Source: an uncultured Verrucomicrobiota bacterium (GTDB lineage Bacteria; Verrucomicrobiota; Kiritimatiellia; RFP12; UBA3636). From it: a DNA stretch of 15,240 nucleotides. Of the stretch, positions 1 to 5,836 are shown in pieces. Numbering within the stretch: position 1 is the stretch's first letter; the number at the start of each line of letters is the position of its first letter. Made by a program: the position numbers and the translations under genes. The stretch spans positions 1 through 15,240 of the forward strand of contig CAMNDA010000372.1 in the NCBI GenBank assembly GCA_946534745.1, given 5' to 3'. The notes below the pieces were generated by a model that worked only from the letters and a program-made list of their open reading frames with translations, ran no database searches and was not told the origin of the DNA.

Positions 1-26
1 GGGTTCGAATCCCTCCCTCTCCGCCA
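1..26 (+). tRNA. 3' end of a tRNA gene, probably tRNA-Ser; likely attachment-site core
   Basis: The first bases fit the end of a tRNA: part of the T stem (GGG), the 7-nt T loop TTCGAAT, the 3' T stem CCCTC, a 7-nt acceptor strand CCTCTCC, discriminator G and an encoded CCA at 24-26. The acceptor strand would pair with GGAGAGG, and a G discriminator with that stem is usual for tRNA-Ser, but the anticodon lies outside the window. An integrase gene follows at once, so this 3' end is the probable attL/attR core of the element. A second copy is not present in the window. Confidence 0.8.
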
Positions 27-32
27 TACTTT

Positions 33-53
33 CCCCCAATAAAACGGGGGTTT
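33..53 (+). terminator. weak hairpin after the tRNA
   Basis: CCCCC (33-37) pairs with GGGGG (46-50) across an 8-nt loop and is followed by TTT. It could end the tRNA transcript, but the stem is short and the T run is only three bases. Confidence 0.35.
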
Positions 54-76
54 GCTGAAAGAGAGCGCTCTTTTCC

Positions 77-158
77 GGATGTTGTCCAACGTGTTTCCGA
101 CAAGGTGTGAGAGAAAGAGACACGGAATGATCAAGGCAAAACGGGATGTTGTCCAACG
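77..158 (+). repeat. pair of 15-bp direct repeats between tRNA and integrase
   Basis: GGATGTTGTCCAACG occurs exactly at 77-91 and again at 144-158, 67 bp apart; similarity continues three more bases with one change. Each copy holds the inverted repeat GTTG-TC-CAAC. A further 5-bp inverted repeat, CGTGA/TCACG, lies at 159-163/170-174. Repeats of this kind beside an att site are typical of arm-type integrase or excisionase binding sites; that role is inferred. The second copy overlaps the start of the integrase gene. Confidence 0.5.
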
Positions 159-1410
159 CGTGAAGTTGGTCACGAAGAGGGCGCGCGGGCAGGCGTTCCA
201 GATGTGGTACGCCTACGTCGGCAGGGATCCGCTGACGGCGAAACGCATCGAAATCACAAGGTCGAACAAGAAGGAGCTGCTCGACGCGCTCGACGAGTAC
301 TACGCCGCGATGCGCAAGGGCATCGCGCCTGGCGACGTGCCCGACGCGCTCAGCGCTTCCAACGTCGCCGAGTTCAACGCGGCGAAGGAGGCGCTCGGCG
401 GCGGGAGCGTGCTGGAGGCCGCGCAGATCGTGTCGGAAGCGCGTCGGAAGCTCCGGGACGCCGGGATGGGCGAGACGTCCATCCTCGACGCCGTGCGCGC
501 GTTCTGCGACGGCAAGGCCGGGCTCGCCGAGATCTCGCTGCAGGACGCCCTCGACGGCTTCCTCGCCACGCTCAACCCAGCCCAGACGGAGTACCGCGAC
601 ACGTTCCGCTCGCGCGTCGGACGCATGGTCCTCGCGCTCGGCGGCGACACGCTCGTCTCGGAGGTGACGCCCCAGATGGCGCTCGGCTACGTCGAGAAGA
701 ACTTCGCCGGTCTCTCGGAGAAGACCTACAACGGGAACCTCGGAGACCTCAAGCGCTTCTTCAACTGGTGCGCGGCACCGGTCCGCGCCTACTGCAAGGG
801 CAATCCCCTCGAGACCGCCGAGAAGCGCCGCGAGGCGAGCAAGCGCCCCGAGTTCATGCAGCCGGAGGAGGTGCAGGCCTGGATGGACCTTCTCCTCGCG
901 AACGCCTACGACGAAAAAGGGAAGAAGTTCCTCTGGTGGAACGCGCTCGGCTTCTTCACCGGGGCGCGCACGGTCGACATCATGCGGCTCACGTGGAAGG
1001 ACGTGGACCTGGAGGCGCGCACGATCCTCTACGCGGAGCCGAAGGGGTTCTCGCACGGCGTGCCGCCGCGGTTCGTGAAGCTCTCCGACGCCGCGATGGC
1101 GTGGCTCACGGCCGCGCCGCCTACGCGCGGCGAGCCGGACGAGAAGGTGTTCCCCGGCGTCGACAAGACGCGCTCGGTCTCGAACGCGCTTGCGCGGCTC
1201 GCCCAGAAGCACGGGCTCAAGAAGCCCGCGAACGCCGCGCGCCATACGTTCGTGACGATGCACGTCGCCGCCTACCACGACGCGGCGCTCACGGAGTCGA
1301 TCGTCGGGACGTCCTCGACGATGCGCAAGCGCCACTATCAGAACCTCGTGCGCGAGGACGTGGCGAAGCGCTACTTCGAGGAAGTGCGGCCGCGGGGCTC
1401 CGCGAAATAA
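127..1410 (+). CDS. int: tyrosine recombinase / integrase of the element
   Basis: Site-specific recombinase of the lambda-integrase family, expected to integrate and excise the element at the neighbouring tRNA. From the ATG at 127 it is 427 aa: a basic N-terminal arm-binding region, an alpha-helical core-binding domain near residues 130-225, and a catalytic domain to the end. Visible catalytic positions are Arg281 (in TGART), a probable hairpin Lys306 (EPKG), Arg372 (AARHTF) and nucleophile Tyr404 (RHYQN). The two usual histidines are replaced by Asn369 and Thr395 (GTSST); Thr at the latter place is familiar in integrases of Verrucomicrobia-like bacteria. The frame is open from a TTG at 52 and an ATG at 79, but that stretch carries a direct repeat and lacks the GC-rich third positions of the gene, so 127 is preferred. 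A strong hairpin follows the stop. Confidence 0.93.
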   Translation: MIKAKRDVVQRVKLVTKRARGQAFQMWYAYVGRDPLTAKRIEITRSNKKELLDALDEYYAAMRKGIAPGDVPDALSASNVAEFNAAKEALGGGSVLEAAQIVSEARRKLRDAGMGETSILDAVRAFCDGKAGLAEISLQDALDGFLATLNPAQTEYRDTFRSRVGRMVLALGGDTLVSEVTPQMALGYVEKNFAGLSEKTYNGNLGDLKRFFNWCAAPVRAYCKGNPLETAEKRREASKRPEFMQPEEVQAWMDLLLANAYDEKGKKFLWWNALGFFTGARTVDIMRLTWKDVDLEARTILYAEPKGFSHGVPPRFVKLSDAAMAWLTAAPPTRGEPDEKVFPGVDKTRSVSNALARLAQKHGLKKPANAARHTFVTMHVAAYHDAALTESIVGTSSTMRKRHYQNLVREDVAKRYFEEVRPRGSAK

Positions 1411-1412
1411 GG

Positions 1413-1442
1413 GCCGCCCGGCTCCTTGCGGGGCCGGGCGGC
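1413..1442. terminator. bidirectional GC-rich terminator between convergent units
   Basis: A perfect 10-bp stem, GCCGCCCGGC (1413-1422) with GCCGGGCGGC (1433-1442), closes a 10-nt loop just after the integrase stop. On the + strand no T run follows. On the - strand it is followed by CCTTATTT, which is closer to an intrinsic terminator. It can end integrase transcription from the left and the small-RNA or operon transcript from the right. Confidence 0.72.
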
Positions 1443-1506
1443 GATCAACCACTGGCGTGATTGGGGGTTGGCTTTGCTTGGTTGCCGCTCGCGCGGTTTC
1501 CCTTGC

Positions 1507-1535
1507 CGAGTCATCCCCACTGGCGTGGGGAAGAA
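1507..1535 (-). repeat. solitary type I-E-like CRISPR repeat
   Basis: On the - strand this 29-nt unit contains CCCCAC-GCCA-GTGGGG, a perfect 6-bp hairpin with a 4-nt loop, followed by ATGACTCG as an 8-nt handle. The core matches the known I-E pattern (TTCCCC, GC-rich hairpin, GGGGAT, A-rich handle ending CG) at nearly every position. Only one clear copy is present in the window and no cas gene is visible, so it is not a CRISPR array. Confidence 0.75.
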
Positions 1536-1554
1536 CTGAAGCCGTTGTGGTTTG

Positions 1555-1585
1555 GTTTCAATTCACGCGGCCTCGCGGTCGCGAC
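1555..1585 (-). repeat. solitary type I-C-like CRISPR repeat
   Basis: On the - strand the 31-nt unit begins GTCGCGACC and ends GCGTGAATTGAAAC, the hallmark ends of I-C repeats (GTCGC... and ...GCGTGGATTGAAAC). The middle forms a stem, CGCGACC with GGCCGCG, carrying one A-C mismatch over a GCGA loop. The handle that Cas5d would leave on crRNA is nearly intact. No second copy occurs in the window. Confidence 0.77.
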
Positions 1586-1592
1586 AGGCGGA

Positions 1593-1622
1593 AAACTACC
1601 ACACCGGGAGCGGGCTTGTCAA
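1593..1622 (-). promoter_or_regulatory. promoter of the CRISPR-repeat-like small RNA
   Basis: On the - strand TTGACA (1622-1617) is a perfect sigma70-type -35. After an 18-nt spacer comes TAGTTT (1598-1593), a weak -10 (3 of 6) preceded by TGG, that is, an extended -10. The expected start, about 7 nt downstream, falls at 1585-1587, the first base of the I-C-like repeat. It lies wholly in the gap after the last operon gene. Confidence 0.6.
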
Positions 1623-1652
1623 GCGCCGTTTTTCATCCAGGTCGGAAAACGT

Positions 1653-2243
1653 CTACCGCACGAGGTCGCCGGCGCCCTTGAGGAAGCAGGCCCAGATGGT
1701 GCCGGCGTTCTTCCCGACGCGCGTGCCGAAGAGCGGCCGCGCGCCGAGCGCCTTCCAGACGAGCCCGACGCGGATCTGGACCTCCGACCACTTGAAGACG
1801 ACCGTGCCGCCCCACTTCACGACGCGGACGCATTCCCAGAAGCCGTCGCGAACGATCGGCTCCCATCCCTTCTCCGGGAGCGAGCCGTACTTCTGCGCGA
1901 TCCAGGCGTTCTCGCCGACATGGCGCAGATGCGGCGGGTCGAACACGACGAGGTCGAACGAGCATTCCTCGAACGGCATCGCCGTGAAATCGCCGACGAC
2001 GTCCGGGCGGACGTCGAGGTGCCGGACGGACGTTCCGGACTTCGCGCTGCTCTTCCAGATGCGCTTGCCCTCGACGCGGCGCTTGTCGAGGAAGATCGCG
2101 TCCGGGCAGTCCGGATCGAACCAGATCATCCGCGAGCCGCAGGTCGCGTCAAGGACGCGGGCGTGCCGCAGCGGATGCGGAGGCCAATGGAGCCCGCGTT
2201 CGCGGGCAAGGTTGGCATCGTTCTTGCAGGGGGGGGTATTCAC
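1653..2243 (-). CDS. class I SAM-dependent methyltransferase, phage type
   Basis: Predicted methyltransferase of 196 aa, probably acting on DNA. Residues 31-40 (LDATCGSRMI) form the SAM-binding motif of a family common in gut phages, FDPPHL (101-106) is the catalytic DPPY-like motif, and VVKWGGTVVFKW (131-142) is the strand-and-turn after it. The likely role is modification of element DNA against host restriction; base and target are unknown. The GTG at 2243 overlaps the TGA of the transglycosylase gene (GTGA), so translation is probably coupled; no clear ribosome site is seen. A run of eight C residues falls in codons 3-5 and could slip. This is the last gene of the operon. Confidence 0.85.
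   Translation of the reverse strand: MNTPPCKNDANLARERGLHWPPHPLRHARVLDATCGSRMIWFDPDCPDAIFLDKRRVEGKRIWKSSAKSGTSVRHLDVRPDVVGDFTAMPFEECSFDLVVFDPPHLRHVGENAWIAQKYGSLPEKGWEPIVRDGFWECVRVVKWGGTVVFKWSEVQIRVGLVWKALGARPLFGTRVGKNAGTIWACFLKGAGDLVR
2229..2236. repeat. G8/C8 homopolymer at the start of the methyltransferase gene
   Basis: Eight consecutive G on the + strand (C8 in the coding strand) directly follow the GTG AAT A start of the methyltransferase gene. A one-base slip would move the gene out of frame. Confidence 0.9.
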
Positions 2244-2650
2244 GGCGTCTGTTCCAGGTCGAGGAAGGTCTGTCCGTAGTCGAGGGTCGCTGCCTTCTCG
2301 GCGCCCCTCGGGCCGCCGTTGTGGATGCGGGCGAGGACGACGGCCGTGGCGGCGAGGCCGGTGCGGCGCTCGTAGGCCTGGCCGTAGCGCAGGAGGTAGG
2401 CGCGCACGACCCTCTCGGCTTTGTCTGGGTCGTGCATGTCTTGGAGCGTGTAGGACGTGCCGAGTGATTCGTTGGCGTCGGCAAGGTAGCCGGCTCGGAT
2501 CTGGTATCGGCCATGCGCGTCCTCGGCCGAGTTGACGGCGAGGTCGTCGCGGCCGGATTCGATCGTGGCGAGACGGTAGAGGAAGTCGGAGGAGACTTCC
2601 GCGGAGATGGAGTAGATGCTCATTGCAAGGAGAAGGAAGATGGGTTTCAT
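2240..2650 (-). CDS. secreted lysozyme-like lytic transglycosylase
   Basis: A 136-aa protein likely to cleave peptidoglycan. MKPIFLLLAMSIYSISA at the N-terminus is a short signal peptide. The rest has lysozyme-fold SLT-type motifs: LATIESG (28-33) with probable catalytic Glu31, GRYQI (47-51), and ARIHNGGP (107-114). Compact proteins with this pattern are common in gut phages and prophages. The ATG at 2650 was chosen because it begins the signal peptide; the frame is open further upstream, but that part reads as the shadow of the preceding gene. A 20-bp gap separates it from that gene, and its TGA overlaps the methyltransferase start. It could serve as endolysin, for export of element products, or in DNA transfer; which one cannot be told. 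Confidence 0.82.
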   Translation of the reverse strand: MKPIFLLLAMSIYSISAEVSSDFLYRLATIESGRDDLAVNSAEDAHGRYQIRAGYLADANESLGTSYTLQDMHDPDKAERVVRAYLLRYGQAYERRTGLAATAVVLARIHNGGPRGAEKAATLDYGQTFLDLEQTP

Positions 2651-2670
2651 GGTGGGAACACGAACGACGC

Positions 2671-3153
2671 TTAGGGGTAGCGGAACAGACGGTCGATGTT
2701 GCGCATCATCCGAATGTTGCGGCTGTTCACGATCACGGAAAGAAAGGCGACAGGATCGCCGCGATCCGCCCTGCGCTTGAGCAGGAGGTTCTCGACGAGG
2801 TCGCGCTCCCACGCGCAAAGCCTGCGGCCCTTGCGCCATTCGACGATCTTGATCCGGAGCCCGAGCCGAACGCGCTTCCGCCAGAACCAGAAGCGCAGCC
2901 GAAGGCGCTTCCAGAACGGAATGCGGATATCCGGACCGCGCATCTTCCGGTAGACCTCTCGGAACTGCTGGTGCGTCTTGCCGGACGCGATCGGTCCTAG
3001 GAACGGGATCTCGTGGCAGGACGTGACGTGCCCGCCCTGGTCGAGCTCGTAACGGACGGTCCTCGCCGGCGAGCTGGCGAGATCGAACCCGACGTACGTT
3101 CTGGTCTTGGCAAAGCGCTCGGGCTTCGCGGCGCGGCGTTTCTTCAAGGTCAC
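2671..3153 (-). CDS. very basic protein of unknown function
   Basis: Not assigned to a known function. From GTG at 3153 it is 160 aa and rich in Arg, Lys and Trp. Residues 19-27 (TYVGFDLAS) recall the first strand of RNase H-like folds, with Asp24 in place, but the other acidic residues needed for a nuclease are not evident. A strongly basic aromatic patch lies at 80-107. The GTG overlaps the TGA of the upstream HExxH gene (GTGA), with AAAGGA eight or nine bases before it, which decides this start over the longer open frame. Nucleic-acid binding is a reasonable guess from charge only. Confidence 0.72.
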   Translation of the reverse strand: MTLKKRRAAKPERFAKTRTYVGFDLASSPARTVRYELDQGGHVTSCHEIPFLGPIASGKTHQQFREVYRKMRGPDIRIPFWKRLRLRFWFWRKRVRLGLRIKIVEWRKGRRLCAWERDLVENLLLKRRADRGDPVAFLSVIVNSRNIRMMRNIDRLFRYP

Positions 3154-3554
3154 TTGGACTTTCCTTTCTTCTTCGCGCGCGCTTCGGCTGCGCGGCGCTT
3201 GGCGAGGCGCGGCTGAAACGCAGCGAAGATATTCTCGACGAGGTAGCAGAGCCCCTCGAACGGAGAGGACTCCTTCACGCCGAGGTCTTCGTGAAGGAAC
3301 GCCGCGGCGTGGACGCATTCGTGGACGAGCGTCGCGTCGGTCGGCGTCTCGCGGGCGAAGATGAGCGACGAGCCGTGCTTGTTGCCCATGCAGAGTGCGT
3401 CGACGTCCGTCCGTTCGAGATCTTCGCGGGGCGGAAGGAGAATCTTGTTGAACCTCTGGTGCCGGACGCGCTTGAGCCCGGCCGGATCGCCGACGTAGAG
3501 GAACACGTCACGGTCGAAGCCGGTGACGCAGAAGTGGGCGAAGAGGGGTTTCAT
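3150..3554 (-). CDS. putative zinc metallopeptidase-like phage protein (HExxH)
   Basis: A 134-aa protein with HECVH at 78-82 inside an alpha-helical stretch (TLVHECVHAAAFLHEDLG), the zinc-binding and catalytic signature of many metallopeptidases. Glu100 or Glu107 downstream could be a third ligand. The C-terminus is a basic tail of Lys and Arg. Proteins of this size with a LVHE-xx-H helix followed by a YLV/YLE helix are frequent in gut phages, with no proven substrate. The ATG at 3554 overlaps the preceding stop (ATGA), and its own TGA overlaps the next GTG. Proteolytic activity is inferred from the motif only. Confidence 0.75.
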   Translation of the reverse strand: MKPLFAHFCVTGFDRDVFLYVGDPAGLKRVRHQRFNKILLPPREDLERTDVDALCMGNKHGSSLIFARETPTDATLVHECVHAAAFLHEDLGVKESSPFEGLCYLVENIFAAFQPRLAKRRAAEARAKKKGKSK

Positions 3555-4123
3555 TGCTGAAGGACGGACGGCATGTTGGCAAGGATGTCGAAGCCGGGGC
3601 CATGTTTGACGGCCGGAAACATCACGCTCTTCGCGATGGCGATGGAGGCGTATGCGTGGTCGAGGATGTCTCCGATGCGCGTCTCGCGTCCGCTCCAGGG
3701 CAGGGTGACCGTGACCTTCTTGTCTGGGAGCGAGTCCACGATGACTTGAAGTTCGTTCACCGAGTCATAGAGCCGATGAGCGCAGGACTCCCACTTGCCG
3801 CTCTTGCGCAAATCGGCGACCAAATCGCGGACCTTGTCTCTCAATTCGTTGTTCGACCGGATCAAGCCCTTGTTCTTGCATTCAAGGAGTGTGACATTCC
3901 GCGCGTGTTCCTCCATCTTACGGAACTCGTAGATGACCTTGTCGCGCTCCGCGGCGACGGCATCGTAGTCGCGCAGAAAGAGGCGGCGCATCTCCGCTTC
4001 GCGCTTCATCGACTCGGCAACGCATTCGCGAACGATCCGATCGCGGAGCGTCAAGCGGCCGTGGACGTATAGGGCGAGGAGGACGAGGTAGAGGATGAGG
4101 AGGAGGATGAGGAGGGTGTTCAT
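3551..4123 (-). CDS. single-pass membrane protein with coiled coil (spanin-like topology)
   Basis: A 190-aa protein. Residues 2-20 (MNTLLILLLILYLVLLALY) are one hydrophobic N-terminal helix, followed at about 25-110 by charged heptad-like sequence suited to a coiled coil, then a mixed C-terminal domain. An N-terminal anchor plus periplasmic coiled coil is the layout of inner-membrane spanins, and a secreted transglycosylase lies three genes downstream. However, it is longer than a usual Rz protein and its C-terminal 60 residues do not resemble one. The ATG at 4123 overlaps the preceding stop; AGGAA lies about 9 nt upstream. Function unassigned. Confidence 0.72.
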   Translation of the reverse strand: MNTLLILLLILYLVLLALYVHGRLTLRDRIVRECVAESMKREAEMRRLFLRDYDAVAAERDKVIYEFRKMEEHARNVTLLECKNKGLIRSNNELRDKVRDLVADLRKSGKWESCAHRLYDSVNELQVIVDSLPDKKVTVTLPWSGRETRIGDILDHAYASIAIAKSVMFPAVKHGPGFDILANMPSVLQQ

Positions 4124-4686
4124 TTGACGATGTTCCTGAATGCGTATGCAAGGGCAAATTCGATTCCAGCCCGAAGGGCGACCTTGAATTCTTCTTTCGG
4201 CTGGCCGTGGTCCACGATGTATTGAAAGACGAGCCCGTCGACGAGGCGCTTGTATCTGGCGCGCTGATCGAGGGTCATTTTCCTTTTGTCGAAGCCGTCC
4301 GGCGTTTCGAAGTCCTTCGCGTCGATCTTCTCCGGAAGCCCCGGAAGGTCCTCTTCCAGCATCCGCTTGTACGCCGCGAACAACTGCCGGAAGGCATCGG
4401 TCGCGGCGTCCCCCGCGAAGTCCTTCTCCACGTAGGCGACGTCGACGGCGAGCGTCCTTCCGACGAGGTCGCCTTCGAGGTGGACGAAGCTGTACGGAAG
4501 CGCACGGTTCGCCAGGAGGCAGACGTTGGCCGCCTGCTTCTCGTCGAGACCGTCGCAGACGAGCCGGTTGCGCGAGTCAATCACCGCGAACTTCCTGGGC
4601 GGAACCTTGCAGGATTCGTCGGAGCCGAATGCGATCGCGGGAATGCCGGTCGGCTCGGCGTAGAGCGGGAGGTCGAATTCCGGCAT
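4120..4686 (-). CDS. hypothetical protein
   Basis: Not recognised. It is 188 aa from the ATG at 4686; GTG at 4689 is directly adjacent, but AAGGAG sits 7 nt before the ATG, the better spacing. The ATG shares one base with the upstream stop (TGATG). The sequence looks soluble and mixed alpha/beta: an N-terminal part with FAVIDSRNRLVCDGLDEKQA (33-52), resembling phage proteins that begin with a short beta-hairpin followed by a helix, and a helical C-terminal half. No cysteine clusters or membrane segment. A structural fold search would be needed for any role. Confidence 0.75.
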   Translation of the reverse strand: MPEFDLPLYAEPTGIPAIAFGSDESCKVPPRKFAVIDSRNRLVCDGLDEKQAANVCLLANRALPYSFVHLEGDLVGRTLAVDVAYVEKDFAGDAATDAFRQLFAAYKRMLEEDLPGLPEKIDAKDFETPDGFDKRKMTLDQRARYKRLVDGLVFQYIVDHGQPKEEFKVALRAGIEFALAYAFRNIVK

Positions 4687-4973
4687 CACTCGGCTCCTTT
4701 CTCTTGTACCGGCGCGCCGGCGGAAGCCGGCGAGGCAGGACCACCGAACACCTTATCCCTCGGTCCTACGCAAATCTGACACACGGCTACGACACCACCC
4801 ATGAGTTCTATCGCGAGTTGCTGATAGAACGGATGCCACGGCGTGCGATTGCGTTCATGGATGGCGCTCGCATACTTCTTGAGCGCAAACAAGAAGTCGC
4901 CCAGCGCAGGGCACAGGGGGTCCTTCTTAAGCACTTCATCTGCATCTTCGAGCAGTTGTTTTGCAGTCTTCAT
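4686..4973 (-). CDS. small hypothetical protein
   Basis: Not recognised. It has 95 aa with a helical N-terminal half (KTAKQLLEDADEVLKK) and a CQIC pair at 65-68. The last 20 residues are Gly, Pro and Ala rich and are encoded by a GC-rich segment with the perfect 12-bp palindrome CCGGCGCGCCGG (4709-4720), so the C-terminus may be a recent low-complexity addition. The ATG at 4973 overlaps the preceding stop (ATGA). No good ribosome site is present; the upstream bases are the short tandem ATAGCA-ATAGCA. Confidence 0.65.
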   Translation of the reverse strand: MKTAKQLLEDADEVLKKDPLCPALGDFLFALKKYASAIHERNRTPWHPFYQQLAIELMGGVVAVCQICVGPRDKVFGGPASPASAGAPVQEKGAE

Positions 4974-5836
4974 TTGCTATTGCTATTTGTTTGCAGGTTA
5001 GAACCTTCCGTCGCCTTCGCGTAGTCCTCCGCGCCGGAGAGGCATTCGAGCGACTCGCTGATGTCGGCGATGACGCCGGTGTCGCGCGTGGTGTTCTGAG
5101 CCCTTTCCAGCAGGCGGCGCGCTTCTGCGAGAAGGGAGCCGAGCGTGGGCGGCGCAGGGGTAGGAGCACTACTCGTAGGCGCCGCGTCCATCGGCACCCA
5201 GGAGGGCTCGTCGCCGATCTGCGCGCGGACGAACGCCGCGAGATCGCCCATCCCGATCTCGTCGAGACGCTTGGCGATGCGGCCGGCGACCTCGTGGAAG
5301 GAACGCTCGTAGTGGTCGTAGTGTGCCCGAATGAGGGACACGGCCGAGCGGATGAAGAACTTCACGTCGTCGACGTTGCGCTGCGCCACGGCGTCCGGAT
5401 CGTCGCTCGCCGGCGAGAGGAGGCAGTTGACGATGAGGCGAGTCGTGAAGGTGGCGTCGATGTTCCTGCGCTTCTTCAGCTCGGCGAAGATCTCGCCGGC
5501 CGGGAGGTCGCAGACGCGGGCGAAGGGGCGCTTGCCCGGACTGGACGGACGGAAGAGCCATTCGTTGTAGGTCGGCCCCATCGGCGCGAGACGCCGGTAG
5601 GCGCGAAGGGCCTTCGCGTCGGTGCGGTAGACCTCGCAGTTGAGGAGCGGGCCGCGCTTCGCGAGCGTGGCGGCGACCATCTCGTCGCGGTCGCGGAAGA
5701 GCGCCTCCTTGAAGCGCTGCGCCCAGGAGCGGATGTCGGACGGAGTGATCTCGGCGCGGTAGCCGTCCTCCTTGAGCTTGGCGACGGCGAACATTTCGCC
5801 GATGACCTCCTCGGGGGTCTCGTGGGTGGAGCTCAT
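4970..5836 (-). CDS. hypothetical phage-type protein with an NCE/W module
   Basis: A 288-aa protein of unknown function. Residues 67-95 (NCE, then ALRAY, then NEWLF) resemble the 'RNCD ... AF ... WL' module of two other proteins in this operon. The centre is helical; residues 215-235 form a Pro/Thr/Ala linker, and the C-terminus is helical and polar. The ATG at 5836 overlaps the preceding TGA (ATGA) and has AAAGG about 10 nt upstream, which decides the start over an open frame reaching to 5935. The stop overlaps the next gene in the same way. Confidence 0.75.
   Translation of the reverse strand: MSSTHETPEEVIGEMFAVAKLKEDGYRAEITPSDIRSWAQRFKEALFRDRDEMVAATLAKRGPLLNCEVYRTDAKALRAYRRLAPMGPTYNEWLFRPSSPGKRPFARVCDLPAGEIFAELKKRRNIDATFTTRLIVNCLLSPASDDPDAVAQRNVDDVKFFIRSAVSLIRAHYDHYERSFHEVAGRIAKRLDEIGMGDLAAFVRAQIGDEPSWVPMDAAPTSSAPTPAPPTLGSLLAEARRLLERAQNTTRDTGVIADISESLECLSGAEDYAKATEGSNLQTNSNSK

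Larger units (their letters stand above)
1413..1586 (-). ncRNA. candidate small RNA carrying two solitary CRISPR-repeat mimics (Racr-like)
   Basis: No credible protein is seen here. On the - strand a promoter (1593-1622) predicts a start at about 1586, directly before an I-C-like repeat (1585-1555). A 19-nt gap, an I-E-like repeat (1535-1507), a partial I-E-like hairpin (1459-1449) and the terminator hairpin (1442-1413) follow, giving an RNA of about 175 nt. Both repeat units read in crRNA orientation on this strand. Phage solitary repeat units that act as RNA anti-CRISPRs by engaging Cas proteins in dead-end complexes are established knowledge; that this locus works so is inference. Alternatives are a decayed array or repeats captured from host arrays. 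The 19-nt gap argues against a working array, since spacers in these subtypes are usually about 32-36 nt. Confidence 0.6.

Noticed and set aside
204..1460. 418-aa + strand frame overlapping the integrase
   Set aside because: Arg/Ala-rich frame-shifted shadow of the integrase; no family features.
1449..1585. A conventional CRISPR array
   Set aside because: Only one clear copy of each of two unlike repeats, 19 nt between them, period of 68 bp to the degenerate third unit, and no cas gene or leader.
1457..2535. Open + strand frames of 74, 272 and 327 aa across the repeat-mimic region and the methyltransferase
   Set aside because: Composition and lack of motifs mark them as shadows; the region 1411-1652 fits a non-coding RNA better.
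4709..4735. CCGGCGCGCCGG palindrome with following GCCGGC copies as a regulatory site or terminator
   Set aside because: It lies inside a coding region, has no T run, and such GC palindromes are common by chance at this composition; kept only as a note on the C-terminal tail.
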